Shown: in pieces, positions 25,003-34,400 of the stretch | Numbering within the stretch: position 1 is the first letter of the stretch | How the letters are laid out: the number at the start of each line of letters is the position of its first letter | Source of the DNA: an uncultured Flavobacteriales bacterium | GTDB lineage: Bacteria > Bacteroidota > Bacteroidia > Flavobacteriales_D > Crocinitomicaceae | Assembly: GCA_913056215.1 (NCBI GenBank) | Contig: CAJXMN010000004.1 | Location: forward strand, 1-64,000 | Direction of reading: 5' to 3' | DNA length: 64,000 bases | Program-made: the position numbers and the translations under genes | Notes under the pieces: model-generated | The model's database searches: none | The model's input: only the letters and a program-made list of their open reading frames with translations | What the model was told of the DNA's origin: nothing

Positions 25003-25543
25003 TTCGGCTTGGTGTCAATCACCTGCTGACTCTCTGAATTATTATTCCTGGAAGGTGAGTCAAACCGCCGATCCAGACACTATTTTTGCCATTGATTTTA
25101 CCCGTGAGCGCTTGAAATCGTTACCTGATGAACTTCAACAGTACAAGAATCTACGGGGGCTCAAACTCAACAAGAATAAGCTCGAAGAATTACCGGATTA
25201 TTTCAAAAAATTTGATCAACTCACTCACCTTTATCTCAGTAAAAACGAGTTGAATCATTTTCCACATCAGTTATTTTACCTCGATCAACTGGAAGTGCTG
25301 GATATTAGTCGCAATGAGGTGAGTAGCATTCCCGCCGGAATTAAGGCTTTGCGAAACCTCAGGTATTTAGATATTTGGGACAATCGGTTGACAAGGATTG
25401 ATCCTGATTTTGCAGAATTGCAGCAATTAGCGTTTATTGATTTTAGAGGAACCACCTTTTCACCTTCTTTTGTTGAGAAATGGGTAAAAGCATTTCCTGA
25501 AGCCACGGTTGAATTTGATAAACCGTGCAAATGCCTCGAGTAA
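24932..25543 (+). CDS. Secreted leucine-rich-repeat protein
   Basis: A 203-residue protein. Starting at the ATG at 24932 gives a good signal peptide (basic N-terminus MHFNSKYRKTSS, a hydrophobic core, then SSAWCQ), but places the signal sequence inside the 3' end of ribF in another frame. Five or six leucine-rich repeats follow (LRGLKLNKNKLEELP, LTHLYLSKNELNHFP, LEVLDISRNEVSSIP, LRYLDIWDNRLTRID). It is a likely periplasmic or surface protein-interaction module with an unknown partner. Starts at 24980 or later would lose the basic N-terminus. A remaining Cys pair at the end (KPCKC) might form a disulfide. Confidence 0.75.
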   Translation: MHFNSKYRKTSSWFVIGWMILMVSSAWCQSPADSLNYYSWKVSQTADPDTIFAIDFTRERLKSLPDELQQYKNLRGLKLNKNKLEELPDYFKKFDQLTHLYLSKNELNHFPHQLFYLDQLEVLDISRNEVSSIPAGIKALRNLRYLDIWDNRLTRIDPDFAELQQLAFIDFRGTTFSPSFVEKWVKAFPEATVEFDKPCKCLE

Positions 25544-25574
25544 TACGATTGATCATTGCGATGATTGTACAACC

Positions 25575-25715
25575 ATGAAAGCAACATTACTATTAGTTGT
25601 TTTACCCTTTTATTATGTGTGGTATAGCTTATTATTCCTATCGTGGATACCTGTATCTGCTGACAGCATATTCAAAGCTCACATCATTGAAGCTCCTGTT
25701 ATAATTCGTCAATGA
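25575..25715 (+). CDS. Possible small secreted or membrane peptide
   Basis: A 46-codon ORF (MKATLLLVVLPFYYVWYSLL...) with a basic start and a long hydrophobic stretch ending in VSADS, like a signal peptide followed by only ~16 residues. It may be the 5' remnant of a secreted-protein gene or a short membrane peptide. There is no homology evidence, and no promoter or terminator points to it. Confidence 0.22.
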   Translation: MKATLLLVVLPFYYVWYSLLFLSWIPVSADSIFKAHIIEAPVIIRQ

Positions 25716-25821
25716 AATACTATAGTAAAAAGCAAGAAGTCCTCTAGCTACTTATTCTGAAATACAAGATGAAATTGGTTTTATAAGCTTCGGATCTTCA
25801 AAGGTATAAGTCATCCAGGTG

Positions 25822-25850
25822 TTTCAGTTGATCAATAATTTGTATCTTTC
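25822..25850 (+). promoter_or_regulatory. Possible promoter for the lipoprotein gene at 25855
   Basis: TTT (25822-25824), 18 nt and TATCTTTC (25843-25850) resemble the Bacteroidota consensus. The start codon follows within 5 nt, so the message would have almost no leader. Confidence 0.3.
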
Positions 25851-25854
25851 ACTT

Positions 25855-26538
25855 ATGAGATACATGTTACTGTTTCTGATACTCCTTGTTTTTGGATGCT
25901 CTATTGAAAAACGCATACACCGTCCGGGGTTTCATTTTAAAAAACACGTTATAAATGATCATTCAAAAAAGGAAAATAGCACTACCAAGCTAGAGATCAG
26001 AAAAGGCTCCTGTTTAACAGGAAATGGTAATCACAAACCAATGACTTCTCATGAACAGCTAAAAGCTACGGATCAATCACAGAAAAAAGCCTTTTTAGAA
26101 AATGGAACCAAGGAAAAAGCTAAACCCTCTACTTCTTCTGTGATTACCGAGGAAAAGCGTTTAAATTCAAATCAGAAAAATGTTGTTGTCATTCCGAGGC
26201 CAACTGGCAACAAAATAGAATTCAACGCCACATGGAATGAACCGGATGAAGCATCTAGCGGTTTATCAACAATTGCTAACGCTCTTGCAGTTATTAGTTT
26301 TGTATTTGCGCTAATTATGGTTTTATCCATCGCATTAGCCTTTTTTATGTCGATTTCATTGATATTGCCATTGATTCCAGCTCTTCTTGCTTTTTTTGCA
26401 AGTGTATTATCATTGCTTGCAGATCTCATAACTAAAAGTGAAAAATACAAACGCCCTCTTGCGTTAATCGGTCTCTTTTCCGCTATTATCTTCTTTGTCT
26501 TTTTTATTTTAGTACTCGCTGGTGTCATCTTGGTATAG
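25855..26538 (+). CDS. Lipoprotein-like membrane protein with three C-terminal membrane segments
   Basis: A 227-residue protein from the ATG at 25855. The N-terminus [15 protein letters not shown] has a lipobox with Cys15, followed by [12 protein letters not shown], a motif often seen right after the lipidated Cys in Bacteroidota membrane proteins. A polar Lys/Ser/Asn-rich segment (about 30-125) leads into three hydrophobic helices ([60 protein letters not shown]) separated by short basic loops. A lipid-anchored inner-membrane protein is likely. No enzymatic motif is visible. Confidence 0.7.
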   Translation: MRYMLLFLILLVFGCSIEKRIHRPGFHFKKHVINDHSKKENSTTKLEIRKGSCLTGNGNHKPMTSHEQLKATDQSQKKAFLENGTKEKAKPSTSSVITEEKRLNSNQKNVVVIPRPTGNKIEFNATWNEPDEASSGLSTIANALAVISFVFALIMVLSIALAFFMSISLILPLIPALLAFFASVLSLLADLITKSEKYKRPLALIGLFSAIIFFVFFILVLAGVILV

Positions 26539-26585
26539 CTCTGCAATTCTATTGAACGAGAAAGCTTCTTTTCGACAATATTGTT

Positions 26586-26593
26586 TAGATTTG
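26586..26593 (+). promoter_or_regulatory. -7 element upstream of kbl
   Basis: TAGATTTG matches TAnnTTTG, 18 nt before the kbl ATG. No convincing -33 element accompanies it. Confidence 0.35.
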
Positions 26594-26611
26594 TTAGTAA
26601 AAAATAATTCA

Positions 26612-27802
26612 ATGTACGGAAAAATAAAAGATCATTTACAGCAAGAATTGAAATCCATTCGTGAGGATGGTGTATTTAAGCAGGAACGTGTCATCACTAC
26701 ACCTCAAGGAGCGGAAGTGCACGTTAAAACAGGCGAAGATGTGGTGATTATGTGTGCCAACAATTACCTCGGTTTATCTTCGCATCCCGATGTGATCAAG
26801 GCATCAAAAGATGCATTGGACACACATGGTTTTGGAATGTCATCTGTTCGTTTCATCTGTGGTACACAAGATATTCATAAAGAGCTGGAGCGCAAAATTT
26901 CGGAGTTCTACAGTAAAGAAGATACGATTTTATACGCGGCGGCTTTTGATGCAAATGGTGGATTGTTTGAGCCTTTATTTACGAAGGAAGACGCAATTAT
27001 TTCGGACGAATTAAATCACGCCTCTATTATCGATGGTATTCGACTTTGTAAAGCACAGCGCTATCGTTACAAACATAGCGATATGAGCGATTTAGAAGAT
27101 CAACTTAAAAAAGCACAAGATCAGCGACACCGCATCATCGTTACAGACGGGGTATTCTCCATGGACGGTGATATTGCTAAAATGGATGAGATTTGTGATC
27201 TGGCAGATAAATACGATGCACTTGTCATGACCGACGAATGCCATTCGGCTGGATTTATTGGGAAAACAGGACGTGGAGTGCCTGAATACCACAATGTAAT
27301 GGATCGCGTGGATATCATTACCGGAACTTTAGGTAAGGCGCTCGGTGGTGCTATGGGCGGTTACACTACGGCTAAGAAAGAGGTTATCGAAATGTTGCGT
27401 CAGCGCTCGCGGCCTTATCTATTTTCAAATTCATTGGCTCCTTCTATCGTCGGCGCGGCGATTAAGGTATTTGATATTCTGAGTACGACCACAGAATTGC
27501 GCGATCAGTTGGAAGAGAATACGCGTTATTTCAAAAAAGCTATTGTAGATGCAGGATTTGAAATCGTTGAAGGTGACTCCCCGATTATTCCTATAATGCT
27601 CCATGACGCTGCATTATCACAAGAGTTTGCAGACAAATTACTTGATGAAGGGGTTTATGCAATTGGATTCTTTTATCCCGTTGTTCCGAAAGGAAAGGCT
27701 CGAATTCGAACGCAGCTCTCAGCGGCACATACAAAAGCACATTTGGATCAAGCGATCAATGCATTTATCAAGGTGGGTAAAGAGTTGAAGGTCATTGATT
27801 AA
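26612..27802 (+). CDS. kbl: Glycine C-acetyltransferase (2-amino-3-ketobutyrate CoA ligase)
   Basis: A 396-residue PLP enzyme of the alpha-oxoamine synthase family. With threonine dehydrogenase it degrades threonine, cleaving 2-amino-3-ketobutyrate with CoA to glycine and acetyl-CoA. The start [13 protein letters not shown] at 26612 matches the family, and the 30 codons upstream in frame belong to the intergenic region. Visible features are [24 protein letters not shown], the substrate region [29 protein letters not shown] and the PLP-lysine loop [19 protein letters not shown] is favoured over other family members by overall sequence pattern and length. No tdh gene is adjacent. A terminator follows. 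Confidence 0.93.
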   Translation: MYGKIKDHLQQELKSIREDGVFKQERVITTPQGAEVHVKTGEDVVIMCANNYLGLSSHPDVIKASKDALDTHGFGMSSVRFICGTQDIHKELERKISEFYSKEDTILYAAAFDANGGLFEPLFTKEDAIISDELNHASIIDGIRLCKAQRYRYKHSDMSDLEDQLKKAQDQRHRIIVTDGVFSMDGDIAKMDEICDLADKYDALVMTDECHSAGFIGKTGRGVPEYHNVMDRVDIITGTLGKALGGAMGGYTTAKKEVIEMLRQRSRPYLFSNSLAPSIVGAAIKVFDILSTTTELRDQLEENTRYFKKAIVDAGFEIVEGDSPIIPIMLHDAALSQEFADKLLDEGVYAIGFFYPVVPKGKARIRTQLSAAHTKAHLDQAINAFIKVGKELKVID

Positions 27803-27816
27803 TGTATGACTTACTT

Positions 27817-27850
27817 ACAGGGGAATGAATGACGTTTCCCTGTTTTTTTA
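27817..27850 (+). terminator. Intrinsic terminator after kbl
   Basis: ACAGGGGAA and TTTCCCTGT form a stem with a short loop, followed by a run of seven T. Confidence 0.8.
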
Positions 27851-27860
27851 ATCCAGTGTT

Positions 27861-29210
27861 ATGAACAGAAGAACGATAAAAACGGTAATTATTATCGGTG
27901 TACTTTCGATTGCAAGTATTTTACTCGTTCAGTTTTTTTGGATCAAGCGTACTATTCGTGCCCAGCAAGATGCAGTGATCCTTCAAGAGCGACAGGATAG
28001 TTTAAATCTGAGGCAGTTTGAGGAGCAAGTCCGTGTGGCACTGCGCAATACTGTGGAGGAAATCAGTACTCATCACGCCGATAGCTCCGATTTGTACGGT
28101 GCTGTAAAGCAAAAGAGTACCAATTATTTTCTGGTAGATATCAATGAAAACCTTCATCCTTATTACCTGGAACAACTACTGAAGCGAACCTTTTACGACC
28201 ATAATATTACCCAAAACTTTCAGTACGGAATATACGACTGTTACAACGACAGCATCGTTTATGGTAACCTTATTAAATTCACCAGAGATTCGCTATATGC
28301 TCCGATTTCAGATTCTGCAGCTGGAATTACTTCCCCTAAATTGGCCTGGAAAAAAGATGGACATTACTTTACCGTATTTTTTCCTAATCTCAATGCGCAA
28401 CCTTCTGAAGAACTGATTGCAGAAAGTTCGCCCTGGATTTATGTCGGGATTATCGTAATTGTTTTATTAATTTTCTTTGCTTTTTCGGTCACCGTTATTT
28501 TACGTCAAAAGCGCATTTCAGAGGTCAAGACGGATTTTATTAATAATATGACGCACGAGCTGAAAACCCCCATTTCTACAATTAGTTTATCCAGTGAGCG
28601 TTTGTTAAAGAATGATTTTTCTAATGATCCCGAACGACTGCAGCGCTACGCTCATATCATCTATAAAGAAAATAAACGGCTTGAAAATCAGGTAGAACGC
28701 GTGTTGAATATTGCACGCCTGGATAAAGATGAGCTGTCTTTAGAAAAAGAAATTGTTCAATTGCATGAACTCATTGAAGAAGCAGCAGACAGTTTTCGAT
28801 TTAATCAAATGGAAAAAGGTGGTGCAATAACACTCAATTTACAAGCTGAAAATGATCGTGCTGCCGTCGATGTAGTACACATTACGAACATCTTATTTAA
28901 TCTCATTGATAACGGCGTTAAATACTCTGAGCAGGACCTAAAGATTGAAATTGCTACCAACAACAATAAAAATGGAATTCAAATAGCGGTGAGCGATCAC
29001 GGGGTGGGCATTGCGAAAGAGAATCAAAAGCACATTTTCGAAAAGTTTTATCGTGTTCCTACTGGTAATTTACACGATGTGAAGGGTTTTGGCTTGGGAT
29101 TGTACTACGTTAAGGTCGTTATTGAACAACACAATGGCACGATTCATGTGAATAGTAAACCAGGCGATGGAAGTACATTTGTTATTTGGCTTCCACAAAA
29201 AAAGAATTGA
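27861..29210 (+). CDS. Sensor histidine kinase
   Basis: A 449-residue kinase with two membrane segments (about 9-28 and 192-213) enclosing a ~165-residue periplasmic sensor of no recognisable fold. No clear HAMP domain is present. The dimerisation/phosphoacceptor motif is FINNMTHELKTPISTI (His about 234). The ATPase domain has the N box (FNLIDNGVKYS), G1 (SDHGVGIAKENQ), F box (HIFEKFYRV) and G2 (GFGLGLYYVKVVIEQHNG). It is followed 1 nt later by its response regulator. The arrangement resembles RprX/RprY-type pairs of Bacteroidota; the signal is unknown. Confidence 0.92.
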   Translation: MNRRTIKTVIIIGVLSIASILLVQFFWIKRTIRAQQDAVILQERQDSLNLRQFEEQVRVALRNTVEEISTHHADSSDLYGAVKQKSTNYFLVDINENLHPYYLEQLLKRTFYDHNITQNFQYGIYDCYNDSIVYGNLIKFTRDSLYAPISDSAAGITSPKLAWKKDGHYFTVFFPNLNAQPSEELIAESSPWIYVGIIVIVLLIFFAFSVTVILRQKRISEVKTDFINNMTHELKTPISTISLSSERLLKNDFSNDPERLQRYAHIIYKENKRLENQVERVLNIARLDKDELSLEKEIVQLHELIEEAADSFRFNQMEKGGAITLNLQAENDRAAVDVVHITNILFNLIDNGVKYSEQDLKIEIATNNNKNGIQIAVSDHGVGIAKENQKHIFEKFYRVPTGNLHDVKGFGLGLYYVKVVIEQHNGTIHVNSKPGDGSTFVIWLPQKKN

Positions 29211-29211
29211 T

Positions 29212-29901
29212 ATGAAACCAAAAATACTACTCGTTGAAGACGATACCAGTTTGGGGTTTGTAGTAGCGGATCAACTACAGAGTGAAGGGTACGCTGTGAC
29301 TTTATGTTCTAATGGTGCAGAAGGTTTTAAGCGCTTCAATGAAGAAAATTACCATTTGTGCATTTTTGATGTGATGATGCCTAAGAAGGATGGTATTACA
29401 CTGGCAAAAGATGTTCGATCACTGAATACAGCTATACCAATCTTGTTTCTGACGGCTAAATCGTTGACAGAAGACAAGGTAGCTGGATTTGATGCAGGAG
29501 CGGATGATTATTTGACCAAACCATTTAGTTCTGAAGAATTAAGTGTGCGCGTTAAGGCTTTGTTGAAAAGGGTAGATATACACGATGATGAGAAAGATCA
29601 GCAGGCTGTGGCGATCGGTGATTACACGTATGATCTTCGCAATTATCTATTAACAGGGCCTGATTTCGAAAAGAAATTGACCAAAAAAGAGGCTCAGATA
29701 TTAAAAATGTTGAGCGAGTATAAAAACCGTGTACTTCCCAGAGAGGTTGTGCTCAACGGCGTTTGGGGACAAGATGATTATTTCGTGGGACGCAGCCTGG
29801 ATGTTTTTATAACTAAGCTGAGAAAGTACCTGTCACATGATGAGCAGGTCGAAATTGAAAATATTCACGGCATCGGATTTAAATTGATTGTACCGGAATA
29901 A
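29212..29901 (+). CDS. OmpR-family response regulator
   Basis: A 229-residue DNA-binding response regulator starting at the ATG at 29212, 1 nt after the kinase gene. The receiver domain shows LLVEDDTSLG (acidic pocket), the phosphoacceptor Asp in IFDVMMPKKDG (about 53), FLTAKS and LTKPFSSEEL. The C-terminal winged helix (about 130-228) has TKKEAQILKMLSEYKNRVLPRE and the recognition-helix region SLDVFITKLRKYL, ending in IHGIGFKL. It is very probably phosphorylated by the upstream kinase. Its targets cannot be inferred here. Confidence 0.94.
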   Translation: MKPKILLVEDDTSLGFVVADQLQSEGYAVTLCSNGAEGFKRFNEENYHLCIFDVMMPKKDGITLAKDVRSLNTAIPILFLTAKSLTEDKVAGFDAGADDYLTKPFSSEELSVRVKALLKRVDIHDDEKDQQAVAIGDYTYDLRNYLLTGPDFEKKLTKKEAQILKMLSEYKNRVLPREVVLNGVWGQDDYFVGRSLDVFITKLRKYLSHDEQVEIENIHGIGFKLIVPE

Positions 29902-29921
29902 GTACTGTCACGAACTCCGCT

Positions 29922-30614
29922 TTAAGGTCTTTCTAGCGATGTGATCTCTGTGTATCCCGTTAACTTGCCTCTTTTATTGTAGGATTCAGAGCGAATGACA
30001 CCAAACCCAGGTAGAAACCATTCTTTTCCTGTAGATTCAATAGTTAAAATTTTGTTTTTAACGGTTGTTTTTTGTTCCAGCACCACACAATCAAAATTTC
30101 CCACTTCGGTTTCAATATTCTCTTCGTCTACAATCTTGCGTTCTTCAACGATCGTTTCGATGTTCATGAGCGTCATACCACCTGACCCTGCTTTAACTGT
30201 CACGCGTGCATCAGGTAGCGTCGTGCCTACCTGCGCCTTTGTGGGGTACTGGATTTCTGAAGCATCTACTTCGACGTCCATATCTTCGAGACCCTCATAC
30301 GTTTCTGGCGAAGTGAATTGTTCCATACTCATGTTTAACACGCCATCTTTACAGCGTATTTCAGTTGTTGATGCTGTAAGTGAATTACCTTTTTTATCGA
30401 AAACTTCGAGTGCAATCTTCCAGAAATACCCGTCCTCTTGTTGACCTGCTTCTAAAATTTCGAAGTGATTCTTTCCTTGAGCTTTTCCGCGTTTGTTGTA
30501 ATCGGTGACCTCCCATTTTAATCCAGGTTGGAGCATTGTAGCTTGTTTACAAGGCTGTGAGAACACTAATGTATTTAAATAGAGCAACGATAATGTGAAA
30601 AATAGATACTTCAT
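29922..30614 (-). CDS. TapB-like (DUF3108-like) secreted protein
   Basis: A 230-residue protein with a signal peptide (ending NTLVFSQ). The mature part begins PCKQATMLQPGLKWEVTDYNKRGKAQGK and ends SYNKRGKLTGYTEIT. The layout, with an N-terminal 'G..w....y...G' and a C-terminal 'WFLPGFGVIRSESYN' strand, is that of the Bacteroidota TapB/DUF3108-like family of periplasmic proteins without known enzymatic function. It is convergent with the response regulator (20-nt gap). A perfect 14-bp palindrome GTTATTTAAATAAC lies 5 nt upstream of its start codon (30619-30632). Confidence 0.72.
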   Translation of the reverse strand: MKYLFFTLSLLYLNTLVFSQPCKQATMLQPGLKWEVTDYNKRGKAQGKNHFEILEAGQQEDGYFWKIALEVFDKKGNSLTASTTEIRCKDGVLNMSMEQFTSPETYEGLEDMDVEVDASEIQYPTKAQVGTTLPDARVTVKAGSGGMTLMNIETIVEERKIVDEENIETEVGNFDCVVLEQKTTVKNKILTIESTGKEWFLPGFGVIRSESYNKRGKLTGYTEITSLERP

Positions 30615-30982
30615 GTTTGTTATTTAAATAACACCAACCTGTTAGTCAGTGATGTATGAGCAAGTAAAAATAGTTAAAACGGTCAATGTTTCAAAAAATA
30701 CAGCATAAACAAAGTTGTCAAGGTATATTTTTCGTGATTTCCACGATATCTGTATGGAACTTTGAGGATAATTATTATATCTTTGCGGGTCGTTAGGCTC
30801 TTTTTCGTCGCTTTTCGAATATGTCTTTGAAAGAGGTCACTTGAAGGGGGATGATTTGAGTTGTTTTATGGCGCTTTGGATACCTTGAAAATGATTGATA
30901 AAAGGTGTCTATTTCGTCACACAAAATGGCTCCGTGGCGCAACTGAATACTTTTGGTATTTAGTCGCTCCACTTCGCAAAAT
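30615..30982. other. Gene-free region before tRNA-Arg
   Basis: About 370 nt. It holds the palindrome at 30619-30632, an isolated consensus -7 element TATCTTTG at 30778-30785 (possibly the tRNA promoter, though about 200 nt away), and a truncated copy of the first part of tRNA-Arg at 30922-30949. No protein gene is supported. Confidence 0.6.
30922..30949 (+). repeat. Duplicated 5' part of tRNA-Arg (truncated)
   Basis: The 28 nt here are identical to 30977-31004, covering 6 nt of leader plus the acceptor 5' strand and most of the D arm of tRNA-Arg (GGCTCCGTGGCGC...). The copy then diverges, so it cannot make a tRNA. The spacing is 55 nt. Confidence 0.85.
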
Positions 30983-31056
30983 GGCTCCGTGGCGCAACTG
31001 AATAGCGCATCAGATTTCGGCTCTGAGGGTTGCAGGTTTGAATCCTGCCGGGGTCA
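30983..31056 (+). tRNA. tRNA-Arg (anticodon TCG)
   Basis: The 74-nt sequence folds into a complete cloverleaf. The acceptor is GGCTCCG/CGGGGTC with two G-T pairs, the D stem GCGC/GCGC, the anticodon stem TCAGA/TCTGA with loop TTTCGGC, and the T stem GCAGG/CCTGC with loop TTTGAAT; the discriminator is A. CCA is not encoded. The 3' half and the following terminator are duplicated at 35598. Confidence 0.95.
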
Positions 31057-31125
31057 CAAAGAATGGAAAAGCTCAACGCTCAGCGTTGGGCTTTTTTTAT
31101 ACGCTTTATTTCGCAGTCTGAAAAC
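31043..31125 (+). repeat. Left copy of the tRNA-Arg 3'-end direct repeat (att-like)
   Basis: From the T-arm strand of tRNA-Arg (CCTGCCGGGGTC) through its terminator to CTGAAAAC, this segment recurs at 35598-35679 with a handful of substitutions and one missing C. Duplication of a tRNA 3' end is the mark left by site-specific integration of an element. Confidence 0.85.
31069..31098 (+). terminator. Terminator of tRNA-Arg
   Basis: AAGCTCAACGCT / AGCGTTGGGCTT (one G-T pair) forms a long stem with a minimal loop and is followed by seven T. A second copy is at 35624-35653. Confidence 0.88.
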
Positions 31126-31148
31126 GGGTCAAGTGCAAAAGTTGGGGA
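31125..31148 (+). repeat. 24-bp repeat behind tRNA-Arg, inverted copy behind tRNA-Asn
   Basis: The 24 nt starting CGGGTCAAGTGC and ending GTTGGGGA are identical to the reverse complement of 61004-61027. Each copy begins 68-93 nt past a tRNA 3' end and reads away from the tRNA. Confidence 0.9.
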
Positions 31149-31226
31149 CTAAGCATAAAGCTTAGTTAATCTCAACAAAAAGTATTAATCCTTAAATCTC
31201 TCCCCAACTTCTGAGACTGATCTCTA

Positions 31227-31243
31227 ATTAATGCGACAGAACC
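31227..31243 (-). repeat. IS-like 17-bp end, left copy
   Basis: ATTAATGCGACAGAACC here is the reverse complement of GGTTCTGTCGCATTAAT at 35345-35361. GGTTCTGTnGCA is a typical insertion-sequence terminus. This end would belong to an element lying to its left. No transposase remains there. Confidence 0.6.
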
Positions 31244-31438
31244 ATATGTGCGAACAATATCGGGTTGGGGCTTAATTGAATTCTAGAGTATATCTAAAGT
31301 GCTGATTTCGAATGATACAAATTTGACTGATAGTTCTGCTGTCTTTTTAGAGATGTTGATTAGATAATTAATTATATTTACAACAATAGTCTCAAGGAGG
31401 TTAACCTAATAATCGTAAAATAAATTTAAAGCGAAATA

Positions 31439-34400
31439 TTGAAGAGCAAAATTAATTATATAATTGCGAGCTTAATACTTGCTTCATGTAGTGGAAAAAA
31501 AGATATTGAAACAAATCCACCTCCGTTAAATCACCAATATCAAACTGTTGAGGCCAACCCTGAAAATGGATACATTGTCAATAGCGTTACTGGGGACACT
31601 ATTAATCCAATTGTTCTTGAAAGTGGTGATACAGTTCGAACAGGTGTTCCAATAGATACTAAAGGGAAAATAATTGATATGGATAGTTGTACGCAAGCCA
31701 AAACTATTCCTGTGAAACATCCTGATAGTAGTTTTAATGCCAATCCCAATGTAAAATACGTTCCGGATAATCTAAAGGTTAGATTTGTAAACCATGACTC
31801 ACTCAACAAATTTTCAGTCCAGAAAATTAACGATTTACCTTCCGATAATTCGCAAAGTGTTCTTTCGCACTATATTCTCAACTCAACCGGTGATACTGTT
31901 CTAACAGGCTTACCTCAACCTGTGAAAGGAAAAGTAGTAAAAGTTAAACAACCTCGAGCTACATCAGCGCTTCCTCCAGAGTTTAAAGACGCTGCGATTG
32001 CTAATATCCAGTATTTAGATGTGGATCATGGTATGTCATCCTCATATGTTATTTCAAGTGCTCAGGATAGAGACGGAAATCTTTGGTTTGGCACGAACGG
32101 AGGTGGAGTAGGTAAATATGATGGAAATGTTTTTATGCATTTCACCATAGATAATGGATTGATTAATAGTATTGTAAGGACTATTTTGGAAGATACGAGA
32201 GGAAACCTTTGGTTTGGAACTGACGGAGGGATAAGCATGTATGACGGTCGAAGTTTTACGAATTTCACCGAGAAACAAGGCCTAAGTAGCAATAAAATTA
32301 AATCAATTATAGAAGATAAGAATGGAAACATTTGGTTCGCTTCGCTTGGTGGGGGAGTGAGTAAATTTGACGGGGAGTGTTTGATCCATTTCACTAAGAA
32401 AGAAGGATTAAGCAGTAATGACATAAGGACGCTTAAGGAAGATAGGGATGGTAACTTATGGTTAGGAACAGCTCGCCAGGGAATAATTAAATATGATGGA
32501 AAATCCTTTACACACTTTACGGAGAAGGACGGTTTGAGTAATAATAAAGTGTGGTCTATTCTCGAGGATTCAAGAGGAGACCTTTGGTTCGGCACTTATG
32601 GTGGTGGAGTCAATAAATATGACGGAAAATCCTTTACACACATAACTGAAAAAGAAGGATTAAGTAGTAATACCATATGGTCGATTCATGAGGATTCGAG
32701 TGGAAATCTATGGTTCGGAACTCGTAATGGAGGAGTTAATAAGTATGATGGAAAATCCCTTACGCACTATACGGAGAGGGAAGGTCTAAGCAATAACTCA
32801 GTCTGGTCTATTTTAGAAGATAACTCGGGTAATCTTTGGTTCAGTACGAATGGTGGTGGGGTATCTAAATATGATAGTAGATCATTTAAGCATTATACGG
32901 TAGAGGAAGGATTAAGCAATAGTTTAGTAATGTCTGCTGGAGAGGATAAGATGGGAAACTTATGGTTTGGTACAATTGGAGGTGGAGTGAGTAAATATAA
33001 TGGAAAATCTTTTTCACATTACACAAAAAATGAAGGTTTACCAAATAACGTAATCATGTCTATCATAGAAGATAAGGATGAAAATATTTGGCTCGCAACA
33101 TATGGCGGAGGAGTATGTAAGTATGATGGAGAATCTTTAACTCACTTTACAGAGAAACAAGGTCTAAGCGACAATGCTGTCCTTTGTATTTTGGAGGACA
33201 AAGAAGGAAATATATGGTTTGGTACTAAAAGCCATGGAGTAAGTAAATATGATGGTAAATCATTCACGCATTACACTGTGGAAGAAGGTTTAAGTAGCAA
33301 TTTTGTATGGTCGATTCTCGAGGATAAGACTGGAAATATTTGGTTCAGCACTATGGGCGGCGGAGTAACTAAGTATGACGGTAAGTCATTTGTGCATTAC
33401 ACTGAAAAAGAAGGGTTAAGTAATAATTTTGTTTATTCAATAATAGAAGATAAGAAGGGAAAACTTTGGTTTGGCACCAATGAGGGGATTACAAGATATG
33501 ATGGCAAATCCTTTGTTTACTTTACAGAAAAGAATGGCTTAAGTGATAATGTTGTTTTTTCATTAATAGATGATAATGAAAATAACATCTGGGCAGGCAC
33601 TGAAAATGGCCTTACGCTTTTTGATTTTGATGAATACGGGAGAGCTAGCACTCAAAACGAAGAAGAATTGAAGAAAGATTTAACTGATGACCATTTTTCG
33701 CTGTATAGATTCAAAAAACCAGATGGTCTTAAAGGTTTGGATTTTCAGGTGAATAGTGCCTTTCTTGATAGTGAAAGTCGGATGTGGTGGGGCAGTGGTA
33801 AAAGCTTGACATCCCTCGCTATGAAAAAATTTGAGGTCGCGCAAACTTCACCAGCAGTTTTTCTTAGACAGTTGGACATTGACGAACAATTTATCGATTA
33901 TCGTAACTTGCCAGATAGTCTTGCAAATAGTATTAAAATGAAGGATGCGCAGGTATTCAATAATTATCCACTCAATTTAGAACTTCCTTATTATAAAAAT
34001 CATCTCACATTCCATTTCTCAGCCATAGATTGGTTTGCTCCGTATAAAATTCAATACAGTTACATCATGGAAGGTTTAAATACAACCTGGAGTAATCCTA
34101 CTAAAGAGCCTAAAGCTGATTACCGGAATCTTTCTTACGGTACATACACTTTTAAAGTAAGAGCCATTGGCGAAAGTGGAGATTGGAGTGAACCTTTTGA
34201 ATATACATTTACCATTACCCCTCCATGGTGGCATACCTGGTGGGCACGTGGTCTCTATGTTCTCTTCGCTATTACTTTCATTTTTATACTGTTTAGATGG
34301 AGAACAGCAAAACTTAAAAAACGTCAAATTGAATTGGAGTTTGAAGTCGATAGCGCAACACATGAGATAAGAATGCAAAAAGAAGTGGTAGAAAAACAAA

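Larger units (their letters stand above)
31057..31438. other. Gene-free region between tRNA-Arg and the propeller/SpoIIE gene
   Basis: About 380 nt holding the tRNA terminator, the 24-bp repeat (31125-31148), an IS-like end (31227-31243) and a perfect palindrome AGGTTAACCT (31399-31408) preceded by AAGG. That purine-rich stretch looks like a strong ribosome-binding site but is about 35 nt from the start codon. Confidence 0.6.

Noticed and set aside
31396-31408. AAGGAGGT-like ribosome-binding site before the propeller/SpoIIE gene.
   Set aside because: It is about 35 nt from the TTG start and there is no in-frame start at the right distance. It is part of the palindrome AGGTTAACCT and unlikely to act as a ribosome-binding site.
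32020-33640. Regular DNA repeats of about 126 bp that could be read as an intergenic repeat array.
   Set aside because: They are in frame and encode propeller blades; the repetition is explained by the protein.
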